A DNA stretch of 64,000 nt from CASPLG01 sp965120375. GTDB taxonomy: Bacteria > Bacillota > Clostridia > Oscillospirales > Acutalibacteraceae. Under the pieces are notes generated by a model. That model did not search any database and was not told where the DNA came from. It saw only the letters and a program-made list of their open reading frames with translations. Positions within the stretch are counted from its first letter, which is position 1. Every line of letters begins with the position of its first letter. Position numbers and translations under genes: made by a program. This document shows positions 45,012-54,508 of this stretch, piece by piece. The DNA lies in assembly GCA_965120375.1 (NCBI GenBank), contig CBCPMW010000005.1, positions 116,497 to 180,496 of the forward strand, written 5' to 3'.

Positions 45012-46612
45012 TTATTTTTCCTCCCAAGCGCAGCCTCCACCAAACCTTTAAATAGCGGATGTGCGTGATTTGGCCTACTTTTAAATTCTGGGTGATACTG
45101 CACTCCAACGAAAAAGTTATTTTCTGGGATTTCTACTGCTTCCACTAAAAGACCATTTGGAGATGTACCAGAAATTTTCATTCCAGCATTCTCAAATTTT
45201 TCCCTAAACTCGTTATTAAATTCGTATCTATGACGGTGCCTTTCCTTTACTTCAGAATTTTCGTATATCCTACTTAAAATTGTATCTCTTTTTACTTTAC
45301 ATGGATACGCTCCAAGTCTCATTGTTCCACCTTTTGAAACTATTCCCTGCTGATCCTGCATAAGGTCTATAACTAAATTTTTACTTTCTGGATCGAATTC
45401 GCTCGAATTTGCATCTTTTAGCCCTAAAACGCTCCTCGCAAACTCAATAACAGCAGCTTGCATCCCCAGGCAAATTCCCAAAAACGGCATATTATTTTCC
45501 CTTGCATATTTCACAGCTGTAACTTTACCTTCCAGACCCCTATTCCCAAATCCACCGGGAACTAAAACTGCATCACAATCAAAAAGTAAATCCCCCACTG
45601 TATAATCAGTTACAAGTTCCGAGTCAACCCATTTAATTTCTATTTTTGACCCAAGTTCAAAACCGGCATGATTCAAAGCCTCAGCAATAGAAAGATAAGC
45701 ATCATGAAGTTTTACATATTTCCCTACAATCGCTATTGTCACCTGCTTATCTCTTTTCTCAATCCTATCTAGCATACTGTTCCATTCAGAAAGATCACAC
45801 TCTTTACAGTCGAGTAAAAGTTCCCGGCAAACTATATCTGAAAAGTTACTTTCTTCAAGCATAAGTGGCACAAGATACAAAGATGGCAAATTAACATTAC
45901 CGACTACACAATCAGGCTTTACATTACAAAAAAGCGATATCTTCTTCCGGATGTCGTCTCCTATCGGTTCAGTGCACCTAACCACTATTATATCTGGATT
46001 TATCCCGAGCGACATTAGTTCTTTTACAGAGTGTTGCGTAGGTTTAGTTTTATATTCTCCGGATCCAACTATATACGGAACCAAAGTTACATGTATAAAC
46101 AAACAGTTTTTTCCCCCGACTTCAAGCCGTATTTGTCTTATTGCTTCTAAAAATGGCTGACTTTCAATATCTCCAATAGTCCCACCTATTTCAGTTAAAA
46201 CAATATCTGCTTCTGATTTTTCCCCTACAGAATAGATAAAATTTTTAATTTCATTTGTTATATGAGGAATTACTTGTATTGTTTCGCCTAGATACTTTCC
46301 ATCTCTTTCTTTATTCAAAACATTCCAGTAAACTTTTCCTGTAGTAAGATTTGAAAATTTGTTTAGGTTTTCGTCTATAAATCTTTCATAATGACCTAAA
46401 TCTAAATCAGTTTCAGCTCCGTCTTCTGTCACAAAAACTTCTCCGTGTTGGTATGGACTTATAGTCCCAGGATCCACGTTTATATAAGGGTCAAGTTTTT
46501 GAGCCGTAACCTTAAGTCCCCTGGATTTTAGAAGCCTACCAAGAGATGCTACAGTAATTCCCTTACCAAGTCCTGAAACAACTCCACCTGTTACAAAAAT
46601 GTACTTCGTCAT
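45008..46612 (-). CDS. pyrG: CTP synthase
   Basis: Glutamine-dependent amination of UTP. Synthetase domain begins YIFVTGGVVSGLGKGITVAS; the class I glutaminase domain has the nucleophile Cys in FLGICLGMQAAV and the His-Glu pair in VGVQYHPEFKSRP. 534 aa. It overlaps dapF and dapL by four bases each, an unusual insertion of a nucleotide gene into a DAP operon. Confidence 0.97.
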   Translation of the reverse strand: MTKYIFVTGGVVSGLGKGITVASLGRLLKSRGLKVTAQKLDPYINVDPGTISPYQHGEVFVTEDGAETDLDLGHYERFIDENLNKFSNLTTGKVYWNVLNKERDGKYLGETIQVIPHITNEIKNFIYSVGEKSEADIVLTEIGGTIGDIESQPFLEAIRQIRLEVGGKNCLFIHVTLVPYIVGSGEYKTKPTQHSVKELMSLGINPDIIVVRCTEPIGDDIRKKISLFCNVKPDCVVGNVNLPSLYLVPLMLEESNFSDIVCRELLLDCKECDLSEWNSMLDRIEKRDKQVTIAIVGKYVKLHDAYLSIAEALNHAGFELGSKIEIKWVDSELVTDYTVGDLLFDCDAVLVPGGFGNRGLEGKVTAVKYARENNMPFLGICLGMQAAVIEFARSVLGLKDANSSEFDPESKNLVIDLMQDQQGIVSKGGTMRLGAYPCKVKRDTILSRIYENSEVKERHRHRYEFNNEFREKFENAGMKISGTSPNGLLVEAVEIPENNFFVGVQYHPEFKSRPNHAHPLFKGLVEAALGRKNK

Positions 46613-47448
46613 ATTTCTATTTCTCCTCTAAAAACTTCTTCTGCTGGTCCCGTCATACAAACTCTTTTGTTTTTGTATTTTATTACTAAATCTCCACCTT
46701 TAAGCTTTACTCTTATATCTTTCCCTTCCTTGAAAAAGCCATTTTCCACGGCAGCTACTACTGAAGCACACGCACCCGTTCCACAAGCAAACGTTTCCCC
46801 ACTTCCTCTTTCCCAAACTCTCATAAAAATTTCATTATTTTCACCTATTTCAACTAGTTCTGTGTTAACACCTTCCGGGAAAAGTCCACTATTCTCAATC
46901 TCTTTTCCGACTTTTTCTACATCAGCGTTTAAGACATTTTCGCAAAAAATTACACAGTGTGGATTTCCAACCGAAACGCAGTTAATTTCATAATTTTTTC
47001 CGTTTATTTCAATTTTTTCAGAAACTATCTTTTCACTTTCAATTTTGACGGGTATATCTTTAGCTGAAAACCTCACTTCTCCCATATCAACTTTTAAAAT
47101 AGAAACCTTTTTATCACTTTCTATTAAATCTACTTTTCTAACACCACTTAAAGTATCTATTCTCATGTTTTTTGAAGAAGACAAACCGTTGTCAAATAAA
47201 AATTTCCCGACGCATCTTATTCCATTCCCGCACATTTTACCTTCACTGCCGTCTGCATTAAAAATCCTCATTTTTGCGTCAAAATTTTCCGACCTGCAAA
47301 CCAAAATAATTCCATCTGCTCCTATTGATTTTCGTCTATCGGACAATTTTACACTAAGTTTTTCTGGATTTAATATATCATTTTCAAAACAGTTTATATA
47401 AATATAATCATTTCCACAACCATGCATCTTAGTAAAATCTATTTTCAT
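46609..47448 (-). CDS. dapF: Diaminopimelate epimerase
   Basis: Converts LL- to meso-DAP for peptidoglycan and lysine. The two catalytic Cys are in MCGNGIRCVGKFL and ETFACGTGACASVVAA; the N-terminus is MKIDFTKMHGCGNDYIY. GGAGG precedes ATG 47448, giving 279 aa; the frame runs 28 codons further upstream without support. Confidence 0.96.
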   Translation of the reverse strand: MKIDFTKMHGCGNDYIYINCFENDILNPEKLSVKLSDRRKSIGADGIILVCRSENFDAKMRIFNADGSEGKMCGNGIRCVGKFLFDNGLSSSKNMRIDTLSGVRKVDLIESDKKVSILKVDMGEVRFSAKDIPVKIESEKIVSEKIEINGKNYEINCVSVGNPHCVIFCENVLNADVEKVGKEIENSGLFPEGVNTELVEIGENNEIFMRVWERGSGETFACGTGACASVVAAVENGFFKEGKDIRVKLKGGDLVIKYKNKRVCMTGPAEEVFRGEIEI

Positions 47449-47519
47449 TTTTCCTCCAAAAGCAACAATCATAATTTTATATTTTAACTTAAAAATACTT
47501 GGTTTACAAGCATAAATCT

Positions 47520-48866
47520 CTATTTTCCACACTTGTATCTGTTGTTCTTTATCATTCTGTACTCTCTAACTCTTTTAATTCTTACTTTATTTTTTATAAA
47601 TTTTCCAAACAAAAGCGTGAACAAAACCAAAATAACAAAAAATATAAAAAACAAAAATTCTTTGCAAAAAATGATATCCCGGATGCTTTCAAAAATAAAC
47701 ACAAAAAAATTTAAGTTTACGGTCTCACTTGAAACCAAATTAAACTCTAAAAGAACATTACCACCAAAACTAAATTTAGCTTTTGCAACTAAATCACCGG
47801 CTTCTACAGGGGCACTCACAAAATCTGGACAAAAATACTCTAGAGTTAAATCGTCAAGTTTCATATCTTTCAAAAGAACAAGTTTAACATTTTCTTCGGC
47901 ATTCAATATAATTTTATCTTTTTTCCATGCATACCTTAGTTTAATTTGATTTATCGGATCACTCCTTTTTATTAAAGTTTTTACAGCTAAATTTTTAAAA
48001 GCCCAATCATAAAGTTTTTTTGTCTCTATCATGGCAATATTTTCTTTTATTTTATCGCCATTTACATCAACTTCAGGTCCTCCCATAGCCACACAAACAT
48101 AAGTTGTTCCACTTTTTTCAGCACAAGAAACTAAACAGCGACCCGCTTCATTATGCCATCCGGTTTTTATACCTTTTACATAGGGATAATAATAATCTTT
48201 TTCACTAGGCTCAAGCATTTTATTTGTGTTTTCGAGATCACCTCTCGAGTCATGAAAAACTTTATATCTTCTTTTGCCGCATATCTCCATAAAATAAGGA
48301 AGGTTCATAGCGTATCTTGTTATTTTATACATATCACGCGCAGTACTATAATGGTCACTAGAATAAATACCGTCAGGATTTGTAAAATTTGTATCCGTGC
48401 ACCCTATTTCTGTTGACTTTTTGTTCATCATATTAACAAAATTTTCTATACCGCCACTTGATCCCACATGATTAGCTAAAACAAGTGCTGCATCATTACC
48501 TGATCTTATCATTAAACAGTGCAAAAGATCCAAAACAGTGAGTTCATCTCCATCTTTAAGACCTGCAACAGAGCCCTCTTTGTCAACCAGATCCAAGATC
48601 CATTTTTTCACAACTACTTTTTCCAATTCTATATCTTTTACATTTTCTGAAACGACTATATATGTCATTATTTTTGTTAAAGACGCCATACTTCTTCTCT
48701 TATCTGGATTTTTATCAAAAACTACCATCTCTGTATCAGTATTAATCATCAAGATAGAGTCAGTCTTAAATCCATCTCCATTATAAAATGAAAATGCTTT
48801 ACACCGCGAAAAAAATAGTACTACAAAAAGGAAACTAAAAAAAACAAACACTGACATCTTCTTCAT
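47520..48866 (-). CDS. D-alanyl-D-alanine carboxypeptidase (DacF-like)
   Basis: Penicillin-binding protein of class S11, 448 aa. A signal segment (about 3-25) precedes the catalytic domain: SxxK in ASLTKIMTYIV, SGN in IRSGNDAALVLANHV, and KTG in VKGIKTGWHNEAG. A C-terminal membrane segment (about 405-430) follows a small beta domain. Trims pentapeptides in peptidoglycan; the sporulation member DacF is one relative, but the exact paralogue cannot be told. Confidence 0.93.
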   Translation of the reverse strand: MKKMSVFVFFSFLFVVLFFSRCKAFSFYNGDGFKTDSILMINTDTEMVVFDKNPDKRRSMASLTKIMTYIVVSENVKDIELEKVVVKKWILDLVDKEGSVAGLKDGDELTVLDLLHCLMIRSGNDAALVLANHVGSSGGIENFVNMMNKKSTEIGCTDTNFTNPDGIYSSDHYSTARDMYKITRYAMNLPYFMEICGKRRYKVFHDSRGDLENTNKMLEPSEKDYYYPYVKGIKTGWHNEAGRCLVSCAEKSGTTYVCVAMGGPEVDVNGDKIKENIAMIETKKLYDWAFKNLAVKTLIKRSDPINQIKLRYAWKKDKIILNAEENVKLVLLKDMKLDDLTLEYFCPDFVSAPVEAGDLVAKAKFSFGGNVLLEFNLVSSETVNLNFFVFIFESIRDIIFCKEFLFFIFFVILVLFTLLFGKFIKNKVRIKRVREYRMIKNNRYKCGK

Positions 48867-48904
48867 TAACTTTTATTCGCCAGCCTTTCTAATATAATCA
48901 ACCT

Positions 48905-50452
48905 TTACTCCATATTAATATTTTTACTCCTAAATTTTTTGTATATAACTGCCGCAATTATAATCATAGCCATAAGCGCAAAAAAAACTGAAATTATCGC
49001 ACTCTGAGTAAATCCTGCCAAAATGTAACCTATTAAAGAACAAAATGCAACCAAGCAAGCGTATGGCATTTGCGACGAAACATGATCCATGTGATTACAG
49101 CCGGCTCCCATAGAAGACAAAACCATGGTATCTGAAATTGGCGAACAGTGATCTCCAAAAACTGCTCCAGAAAGCGTTGCAGAAAGTGCTATAACTGTAA
49201 TTTCTGGTGAAAATTTTTGGCAAATAGCTGCAACAACCGGAATCAATATCCCAAAAGTTCCCCAAGAAGTCCCCAAAGAAAAAGAAAGAAACCCCGAAAC
49301 CAAAAACACAAAAACCGGTATATAAGCCGGGTCTACATTTGAACTTGCTGTCAAGTCACTTATATAAACTCCCGTACAAATCAATTCCCCACATATATCG
49401 CTCATCGTCCATGCAAGAGCAAGTATCAAAAATGCGGGAACCATCGATTTCATTCCTTGGTTCACTCCGTCCATGAACACTTTGAACGACAATACTTTTC
49501 TAGGCACAAACATCAAAAATGCCGCCAAAAGAGCACTCACTGCTCCAACAGTTATAGATAAACCCGAATTAGTACTACCTAAAGCGTGATAAAAAGTAGT
49601 TCCACCTTTAAAAAATCCGCCTGTTTCAAGCATCATAAGCATTGAAACCAAAATAAGTACGATAACAGGCAATAAAAGATCCCAAACTGTCCCTTTCTCA
49701 GATATATAGCTATATTCCTCTTCTTTATCAATCTCTTCAGGTCTTGTTGTGAACAAATCCCCTTTAACCAAAGCATTATACTCAAAAACTTTCATAGGAC
49801 CAAAATCTATTCCAGATAAGCACAACATAAAGACAAAACATATCGTAAGTATTGCGTAAAAATTATACGGAATTGTCCTTATAAACATTGTCATTCCGTT
49901 TAATTCTGCATTTTCTAAGCAAGAAACAATAGACGCTGCCCAACTTGATATCGGCGCAATAACACAAACTGGCGCTGCCATAGCATCAATAATATAAGCA
50001 AATTTAGCGCGAGAAACCCTATGTTTATCGGTAATAGGCCTCATAACTGTTCCAACTGTTAAACAATTAAAATAGTCATCTATTGCAAGAAAAATCCCAA
50101 GAAATGCTGTAGCAATTTGTACAGCTTTCCTAGATTTTATCTTTTCTATCGCCCATTTCCCATATGCTCTAGATCCACCTGCAATTGTAATGACATGAAC
50201 CAAAGCTCCAAGCATAGAACCAAAAATTATTATATAAATGTTTTCTCCGATACTTTTAGACATAACAACAAAAACTATTTTGACTGCTTCCAAAAAAGCA
50301 CTTTGTGTAGCAATGCAATAAATAATAGATCCTGAAAAAATACCTACAAGCAAAGAAACTACAACTTCTTTAGTTATTATTGCTAAAACTATAGTCAAAA
50401 CCGGAGGTAAAACAGATAATATGCCAGTGTAGACCGGAATCATGGTTTCCAA
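48905..50452 (-). CDS. NhaC-family Na+/H+ antiporter
   Basis: 515 aa with 11-12 predicted helices. Family motifs include SFSLGTSWGTFGILIPV and GAVFGDHCSPISDTMVLSS, near the substrate pathway. Likely exchanges sodium (or amino acid/amine solutes in some relatives) for protons. Monocistronic, with about 145 bases on the far side to the next gene. Confidence 0.92.
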   Translation of the reverse strand: METMIPVYTGILSVLPPVLTIVLAIITKEVVVSLLVGIFSGSIIYCIATQSAFLEAVKIVFVVMSKSIGENIYIIIFGSMLGALVHVITIAGGSRAYGKWAIEKIKSRKAVQIATAFLGIFLAIDDYFNCLTVGTVMRPITDKHRVSRAKFAYIIDAMAAPVCVIAPISSWAASIVSCLENAELNGMTMFIRTIPYNFYAILTICFVFMLCLSGIDFGPMKVFEYNALVKGDLFTTRPEEIDKEEEYSYISEKGTVWDLLLPVIVLILVSMLMMLETGGFFKGGTTFYHALGSTNSGLSITVGAVSALLAAFLMFVPRKVLSFKVFMDGVNQGMKSMVPAFLILALAWTMSDICGELICTGVYISDLTASSNVDPAYIPVFVFLVSGFLSFSLGTSWGTFGILIPVVAAICQKFSPEITVIALSATLSGAVFGDHCSPISDTMVLSSMGAGCNHMDHVSSQMPYACLVAFCSLIGYILAGFTQSAIISVFFALMAMIIIAAVIYKKFRSKNINME

Positions 50453-50596
50453 ACTCTCCTAAACTAGAAAATATTTAACACGGAATGATTTTACCATAAA
50501 ATTCACATATTTACAATACTCGGCATAAATTTTACTACAAAACAACAGAATTAGAAATATTTACTGGCATAAAACAAAGTATTTTTTCAACTAAAA

Positions 50597-51319
50597 TTAT
50601 TTTTTATCTTCAATATATTCCCTCAAAGTCCTCAAAAACACATAATTACTCGGGCATCTCTTTAGCCTTCCAAATAAATCAGTGTATTTTCTATTTTGCT
50701 TCTCGTGTGCTTTTAATATAGCATTATGCAGACACGCATCCACACATTGAACCGTCGTATAATTATTATCCGCAATCTCCCCGCTTATCTCCTTTAATCT
50801 CAGTCCTCTCTTACTTTTCAACATAATATTTACAGCTTCAACTGCATAATCGTACCCTGAGAGTTTTGTAGGTATTCCTATATCTTTCATACAAATATTA
50901 ATACTTTTAGCATCAAACAAGCTTTCACTTTTTTCACTAAACACAGAAATTATTTTTTGCTTTAGAAAAGCTAAACTCACAGGCTTCATAACGTAATAAT
51001 CCGCTCCACATTCAAAAGCCTTGTTAACAACTTTTACATCACCGACACCTGACAGCACTATCACCTTTATTTTGGAACCATTAGCCTTTTTTATATTTTT
51101 TACAACTTCAAATCCATCAAATTTCGGCATTATAAAATCAGTTAAAACTATATCTGGGTAGTCTTCCTTTACTTTTTCTAGCCCCTTGTATCCATCCAGT
51201 ACAAAACCACAAAAATCAATCTCCTTGCATGAAGAAAAAAACTCACTTAGCATCCTGCAATCATCTAAATTATCGTCTATAACCAATAATTTTATTCTAT
51301 TGTTTTTGCATTTTGCCAC
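50597..51319 (-). CDS. Spo0A paralogue: intact receiver, degenerate output domain
   Basis: 240 aa from GTG 51319, eight bases after AAGGAGG; the frame extends upstream to 51370 without support. The receiver is complete: LLVIDDN (D15, D16), phospho-acceptor D61 in IVLTDFIMPKFDG, S90 in VIVLSGVG and K112 in YVMKPV. The C-terminus aligns with Spo0A_C (MKDIGIPTKLSGYDYAVEAV; RCPSNYVFLRTLREYIED), but the recognition helix RVERAIRHAIE of Spo0A is replaced by QCVDACLHNAI, losing its arginines. It probably senses phosphorylation without recognising 0A boxes. It overlaps the DUF6514-like gene by 28 bases. Confidence 0.85.
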   Translation of the reverse strand: MAKCKNNRIKLLVIDDNLDDCRMLSEFFSSCKEIDFCGFVLDGYKGLEKVKEDYPDIVLTDFIMPKFDGFEVVKNIKKANGSKIKVIVLSGVGDVKVVNKAFECGADYYVMKPVSLAFLKQKIISVFSEKSESLFDAKSINICMKDIGIPTKLSGYDYAVEAVNIMLKSKRGLRLKEISGEIADNNYTTVQCVDACLHNAILKAHEKQNRKYTDLFGRLKRCPSNYVFLRTLREYIEDKK

Positions 51320-51609
51320 ACACAAACATCCTCCTTGAAACTCAAATCCTCTAAAACATCCCTCATACATGTACTATCAACCGCATTTTCACTTAAATAA
51401 TAAATCAATTTCTCGACCATTTCCTTTTTGTCTGATATAGCATCCACAATTTCAGACAAAGTCTCATTACCAATATTAGTTACTATTTTAATTCCATAAA
51501 ACACTTTACCCATTTTGTTGGATTTACATAAATAATAGCTCACAGTTTTCTTAACATCGCCACTTAGATTATAAGGTAATTTCTTCACACAAATATTAAC
51601 GAATTCCAC
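51292..51609 (-). CDS. DUF6514-like small protein
   Basis: 105 aa. The core VSYYLCKSNKMGKVFYGIKI, then IVDAISDKKEMVEKLIYYLS and MRDVLEDLSF, resembles the clostridial DUF6514 family, which often lies near spo0A-type genes. The start could be TTG 51615 or GTG 51609; the GTG is better spaced from AAGGCGG. Coupled to the Spo0A paralogue by overlap, so a joint role is possible. Function unknown. Confidence 0.6.
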   Translation of the reverse strand: MEFVNICVKKLPYNLSGDVKKTVSYYLCKSNKMGKVFYGIKIVTNIGNETLSEIVDAISDKKEMVEKLIYYLSENAVDSTCMRDVLEDLSFKEDVCVWQNAKTIE

Positions 51610-51645
51610 ACTCAATACCGCCTTGTAAAAATTTTCTGTATCCTG

Positions 51646-51675
51646 ATTATAAACATTGATCTACTCTTTTTTCAA
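51646..51675 (-). promoter_or_regulatory. Sigma-A promoter for the DUF6514/Spo0A-paralogue operon
   Basis: TTGAAA (51670-51675) and TATAAT (51646-51651) with an 18-base spacer, about 40 bases before the first start. Confidence 0.65.
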
Positions 51676-51837
51676 TCCAAAATAACCTAAAATAATCTAA
51701 AACTTCATAAATAACATTTCAATACACAATCTCACACATTTTCAAGTTTTTCATCCAGACATTGAAACCTTAATTTTATTTTTAGTTGTAAAAATATTTA
51801 CTCATGCAAACATCATGACTTTATATAGTTTTAATTC

Positions 51838-51866
51838 TTGACTAAATTTTCAATACATTATAAAAT
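51838..51866 (+). promoter_or_regulatory. Sigma-A promoter for the ECF S component
   Basis: TTGACT (51838-51843) and TAAAAT (51861-51866) with a 17-base spacer, 33 bases before the start. No riboswitch is apparent in the short leader. Confidence 0.7.
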
Positions 51867-51899
51867 GTAAGAAAATCTGTACTTGTTGAAGGTAAAAAT

Positions 51900-52499
51900 A
51901 TGAAAAATTTATATATAATTTTGACTTTATTCTGCACATTAGCAGTTTTATATAGAATTTTTAAAATAAAAACCGATAATCTATTAAAACTATCACAAAT
52001 TGCTCTTTTTTCTTCCATAGCGACTATAGGCAGATGTTTTATGTTTTTTATACCAAATTTTAATCCTTTTTTACCAACCATAATATTATCTTCGGCAAAT
52101 ATGGATAAAAACTATGGTTTTTTAATTGGATCTTTAAGTATTTTCGTATCAAATATATTCCTAGGTCAAGGCCTTTGGACTCCTTGGCAGATGTTAGCCG
52201 CAGGGTCGGTTGGTTATCTATCAGGATTGTTATTTTTTAATAAAAAAATAAGACCAACTATCACAAAATTAGTCCTATTTTCGATAATCTGCATAGTTTT
52301 CATTTACTCTGCAATTATGAACATTTCGTCACTACTTCTACTCATAAATAGTAACAATCTCAAAGTGATTTTTACATATTTCTTCTCATTCATCACAATC
52401 GACTCTTTATACGCGGCGCTCTCTACAACATTTACTATAACTCTATACAATCCCATCGTAAATACTGTTCGAAAGTTTGACAAAATCTCTGAAAGATAA
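51900..52499 (+). CDS. ECF transporter S component
   Basis: 199-aa integral membrane protein with about six helices. The SSIATIGRCFMFFIPNFNPF segment and GFLIGSLSIFVSNIFLGQGL match substrate-binding S subunits of energy-coupling-factor vitamin transporters. The ATPase and T subunits are not in the window, so it would share a common module. The substrate cannot be deduced. Its 3' end overlaps rsmA on the opposite strand by 57 bases. AAGG precedes the ATG. Confidence 0.82.
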   Translation: MKNLYIILTLFCTLAVLYRIFKIKTDNLLKLSQIALFSSIATIGRCFMFFIPNFNPFLPTIILSSANMDKNYGFLIGSLSIFVSNIFLGQGLWTPWQMLAAGSVGYLSGLLFFNKKIRPTITKLVLFSIICIVFIYSAIMNISSLLLLINSNNLKVIFTYFFSFITIDSLYAALSTTFTITLYNPIVNTVRKFDKISER

Positions 52500-53306
52500 T
52501 TGCTCCGGCCTGCTAATCTCAGGAATAGCAGAATCAAGCAAAACTTTGGCTATTTTCTTCTTTTCACACCCAAACTCCGTACTCAAGGAATTCAGTAAAG
52601 TCTTCCTCCTGTACATAAATGTTGCTCTAACCACTCTGAAAAAAGTATCTTTATCTATTACTTCGTTAGATTCCCCAAAAACTTTATCTATTTTTATAAC
52701 ACTAGAGTCAACTTTCGGCACAGGAAAAAAATCATTTCTCCCAACACTAAAAAGAATTTTAGGCTTAGAATAGTAACGAACTGCCAAACTAATCGCTCCG
52801 CAACTCCTACTTCCGGGTACAGCACAAATCCGATTAGCTGCCTCCTTCTGAACCATCAGAGTCAGTGAATTAACATTGATTTCTTCCAAAAATTTCATTA
52901 AAATCGGCGAAGTTGCGTAATAAGGTAAATTAGAACAAACTCTCACATCTGAGCAATCCCCGAATTCAACACGAATAAGATCATTTAAGTCAGTCTTTAG
53001 TACATCCCGATTAATAATTTTAACATTCCCATAATCAGCTGTCGTCTCAGAAAGTATAGGAATTAGTCCACTGTCCAGTTCAAACGAAACTACTTTTTTA
53101 GCTCTTTTAGCAATCTCACACGTCAGTATCCCTAACCCCGATCCAACTTCTATTACTCCCGTTGTTTCGATTACACCACTCTGATCCACCATACTAGGGC
53201 AAACATTCCGATTAATTATAAAATTTTGTCCTAACGATTTAGAAATTTTAAAACCATACTTATTTAGTAATAACTTAATATCTTCAATTTTATACAAACT
53301 ATACAT
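52443..53306 (-). CDS. rsmA: 16S rRNA dimethyladenosine transferase RsmA (KsgA)
   Basis: Dimethylates two adjacent adenosines near the 3' end of 16S rRNA. SLGQNFIINRNV, the AdoMet motif GVIEVGSGLGILTCEI, and the catalytic NLPYYATSPILMKFL are diagnostic. 287 aa. Its last 19 codons are antisense to the end of the ECF S gene. Confidence 0.96.
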   Translation of the reverse strand: MYSLYKIEDIKLLLNKYGFKISKSLGQNFIINRNVCPSMVDQSGVIETTGVIEVGSGLGILTCEIAKRAKKVVSFELDSGLIPILSETTADYGNVKIINRDVLKTDLNDLIRVEFGDCSDVRVCSNLPYYATSPILMKFLEEINVNSLTLMVQKEAANRICAVPGSRSCGAISLAVRYYSKPKILFSVGRNDFFPVPKVDSSVIKIDKVFGESNEVIDKDTFFRVVRATFMYRRKTLLNSLSTEFGCEKKKIAKVLLDSAIPEISRPEQLSFRDFVKLSNSIYDGIV

Positions 53307-53352
53307 AACTATCTTTAAATTAATGTCACATTTCCAAAAATAAAAAACTAGC

Positions 53353-53733
53353 CTACGCTATCTCTACAGTCGCCCCTGCTTCTTCCAGCTGTTTTTTAAT
53401 GTTTTCAGCATCTTCCTTAGAAACTTTTTCTTTCACTTTCTTCGGAGCCTCATCAACGAGTGATTTTGCGTCCTTCAAGCCTAGACCTGTTACCTCTTTA
53501 ACAACTTTAACGACTTTTATTTTGTTCCCTCCTGCTTCTTTGAGTACAACATCAAACTCAGTTTTTTCCTCTGCTTGAGCTACACCTGCGCCTGCTGCCG
53601 GAGCTGCCGCTACCGCCACTGGAGCTGCCGCAGATACCCCAAACTCTTCCTCAAGCGCTTTAACCAGTTCTGCAAGCTCAAGAACGGTTATAGATTTTAT
53701 CTCTTCAATTAATTGTTTAACTTTATCTGACAT
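53353..53733 (-). CDS. rplL: 50S ribosomal protein L7/L12
   Basis: Stalk protein that recruits GTPase translation factors. Starting at ATG 53733 (GGAGG upstream) gives 126 aa: N-terminal dimer domain (VKQLIEEIKSITVLELAELV), Ala-rich hinge and C-terminal domain with GLGLKDAKSLVDEAPK. The frame extends 20 codons further without support. Confidence 0.98.
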   Translation of the reverse strand: MSDKVKQLIEEIKSITVLELAELVKALEEEFGVSAAAPVAVAAAPAAGAGVAQAEEKTEFDVVLKEAGGNKIKVVKVVKEVTGLGLKDAKSLVDEAPKKVKEKVSKEDAENIKKQLEEAGATVEIA

Positions 53734-53764
53734 GTCTAAAATACCTCCAAAATTTAATATAAAA

Positions 53765-54295
53765 TTATGCACTTTTCTTCTCTTGAATAGCACTCAATAA
53801 AAATACGAAATTTCTAAGCATACCGTTGAGCACTCCCGCAAATCCTGAAATCGGCGCCTGTATACCTCCAATTGCCTTCGCAACAAGAACCTCTTTCGGT
53901 GGAAGTTTCGCAAGCTCCTTAATTTCATCAGCCGTCACGGATTTTCCATCTATAAATCCAGCTTTTATCTCATAGAAGTCATTTTCTTTAGCGAAATTGT
54001 ATAATATTTTCGCCGGAGCAATATAATCACTATCGGAAACTGCCAAAGCTGTACTTCCACTCAGAACATCCTGAGGAACATCGATATCTACAAGTTCCAC
54101 TGCCCTACCCAACATAGTATTTTTGATAACCGAGTACTTCACCTTATTTTCACGCAATTCCTTCCTAAGCTTCGTATCGGCTTCAACAGTGATACCTTTG
54201 TAAGAAACTATAACACCTATGCAACTCGACTTTAAATCTTCCGCTATTTTCTCAACAATTGCCTTTTTCGCTGCTAACGCCTTTTCATTTGGCAC
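53765..54295 (-). CDS. rplJ: 50S ribosomal protein L10
   Basis: Anchors L7/L12 to the ribosome. GTG 54295 gives 176 aa starting M-P-N-E-K-A-L as in other L10, with GGGGGT eight bases upstream; GTG 54304 is too close to that site. Motifs VSYKGITVEADTKLRKELR and KNTMLGRAVE are typical. Preceded by an L10 leader. Confidence 0.97.
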   Translation of the reverse strand: MPNEKALAAKKAIVEKIAEDLKSSCIGVIVSYKGITVEADTKLRKELRENKVKYSVIKNTMLGRAVELVDIDVPQDVLSGSTALAVSDSDYIAPAKILYNFAKENDFYEIKAGFIDGKSVTADEIKELAKLPPKEVLVAKAIGGIQAPISGFAGVLNGMLRNFVFLLSAIQEKKSA

Positions 54296-54394
54296 TAAAC
54301 GCACCCCCTTTGCCTACTAAACTCCTTACGCAAACACAAGCCGGCAGTGCCACAAGGACAAAGCCAGCTTAAGTCATACTTACATATAACAGAA

Positions 54395-54466
54395 CAAAGC
54401 AACTAAATCCTCGGCAGGCAGACCTTAATCTTTATGCAAACGCACCTACTGTCTTTGGACAAACAG
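54395..54466 (-). promoter_or_regulatory. Ribosomal protein L10 leader
   Basis: Conserved leader pattern: CCAAAGACAGTAGGTGCG followed by CTGCCTGCCGAGGATTT, the two arms of the L10(L12)4-binding kink-turn structure that autoregulates rplJL in Firmicutes. It sits about 100 bases before rplJ and just after the promoter. Confidence 0.85.
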
Positions 54467-54473
54467 CGATAGG

Positions 54474-54502
54474 ATTTTATCACAAATTTTATCTAATGTC
54501 AA
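54474..54502 (-). promoter_or_regulatory. Sigma-A promoter for rplJL
   Basis: TTGACA (54497-54502) and TAAAAT (54474-54479) with a 17-base spacer, just past the rplA stop. Confidence 0.8.
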
Positions 54503-54508
54503 GTAAAT

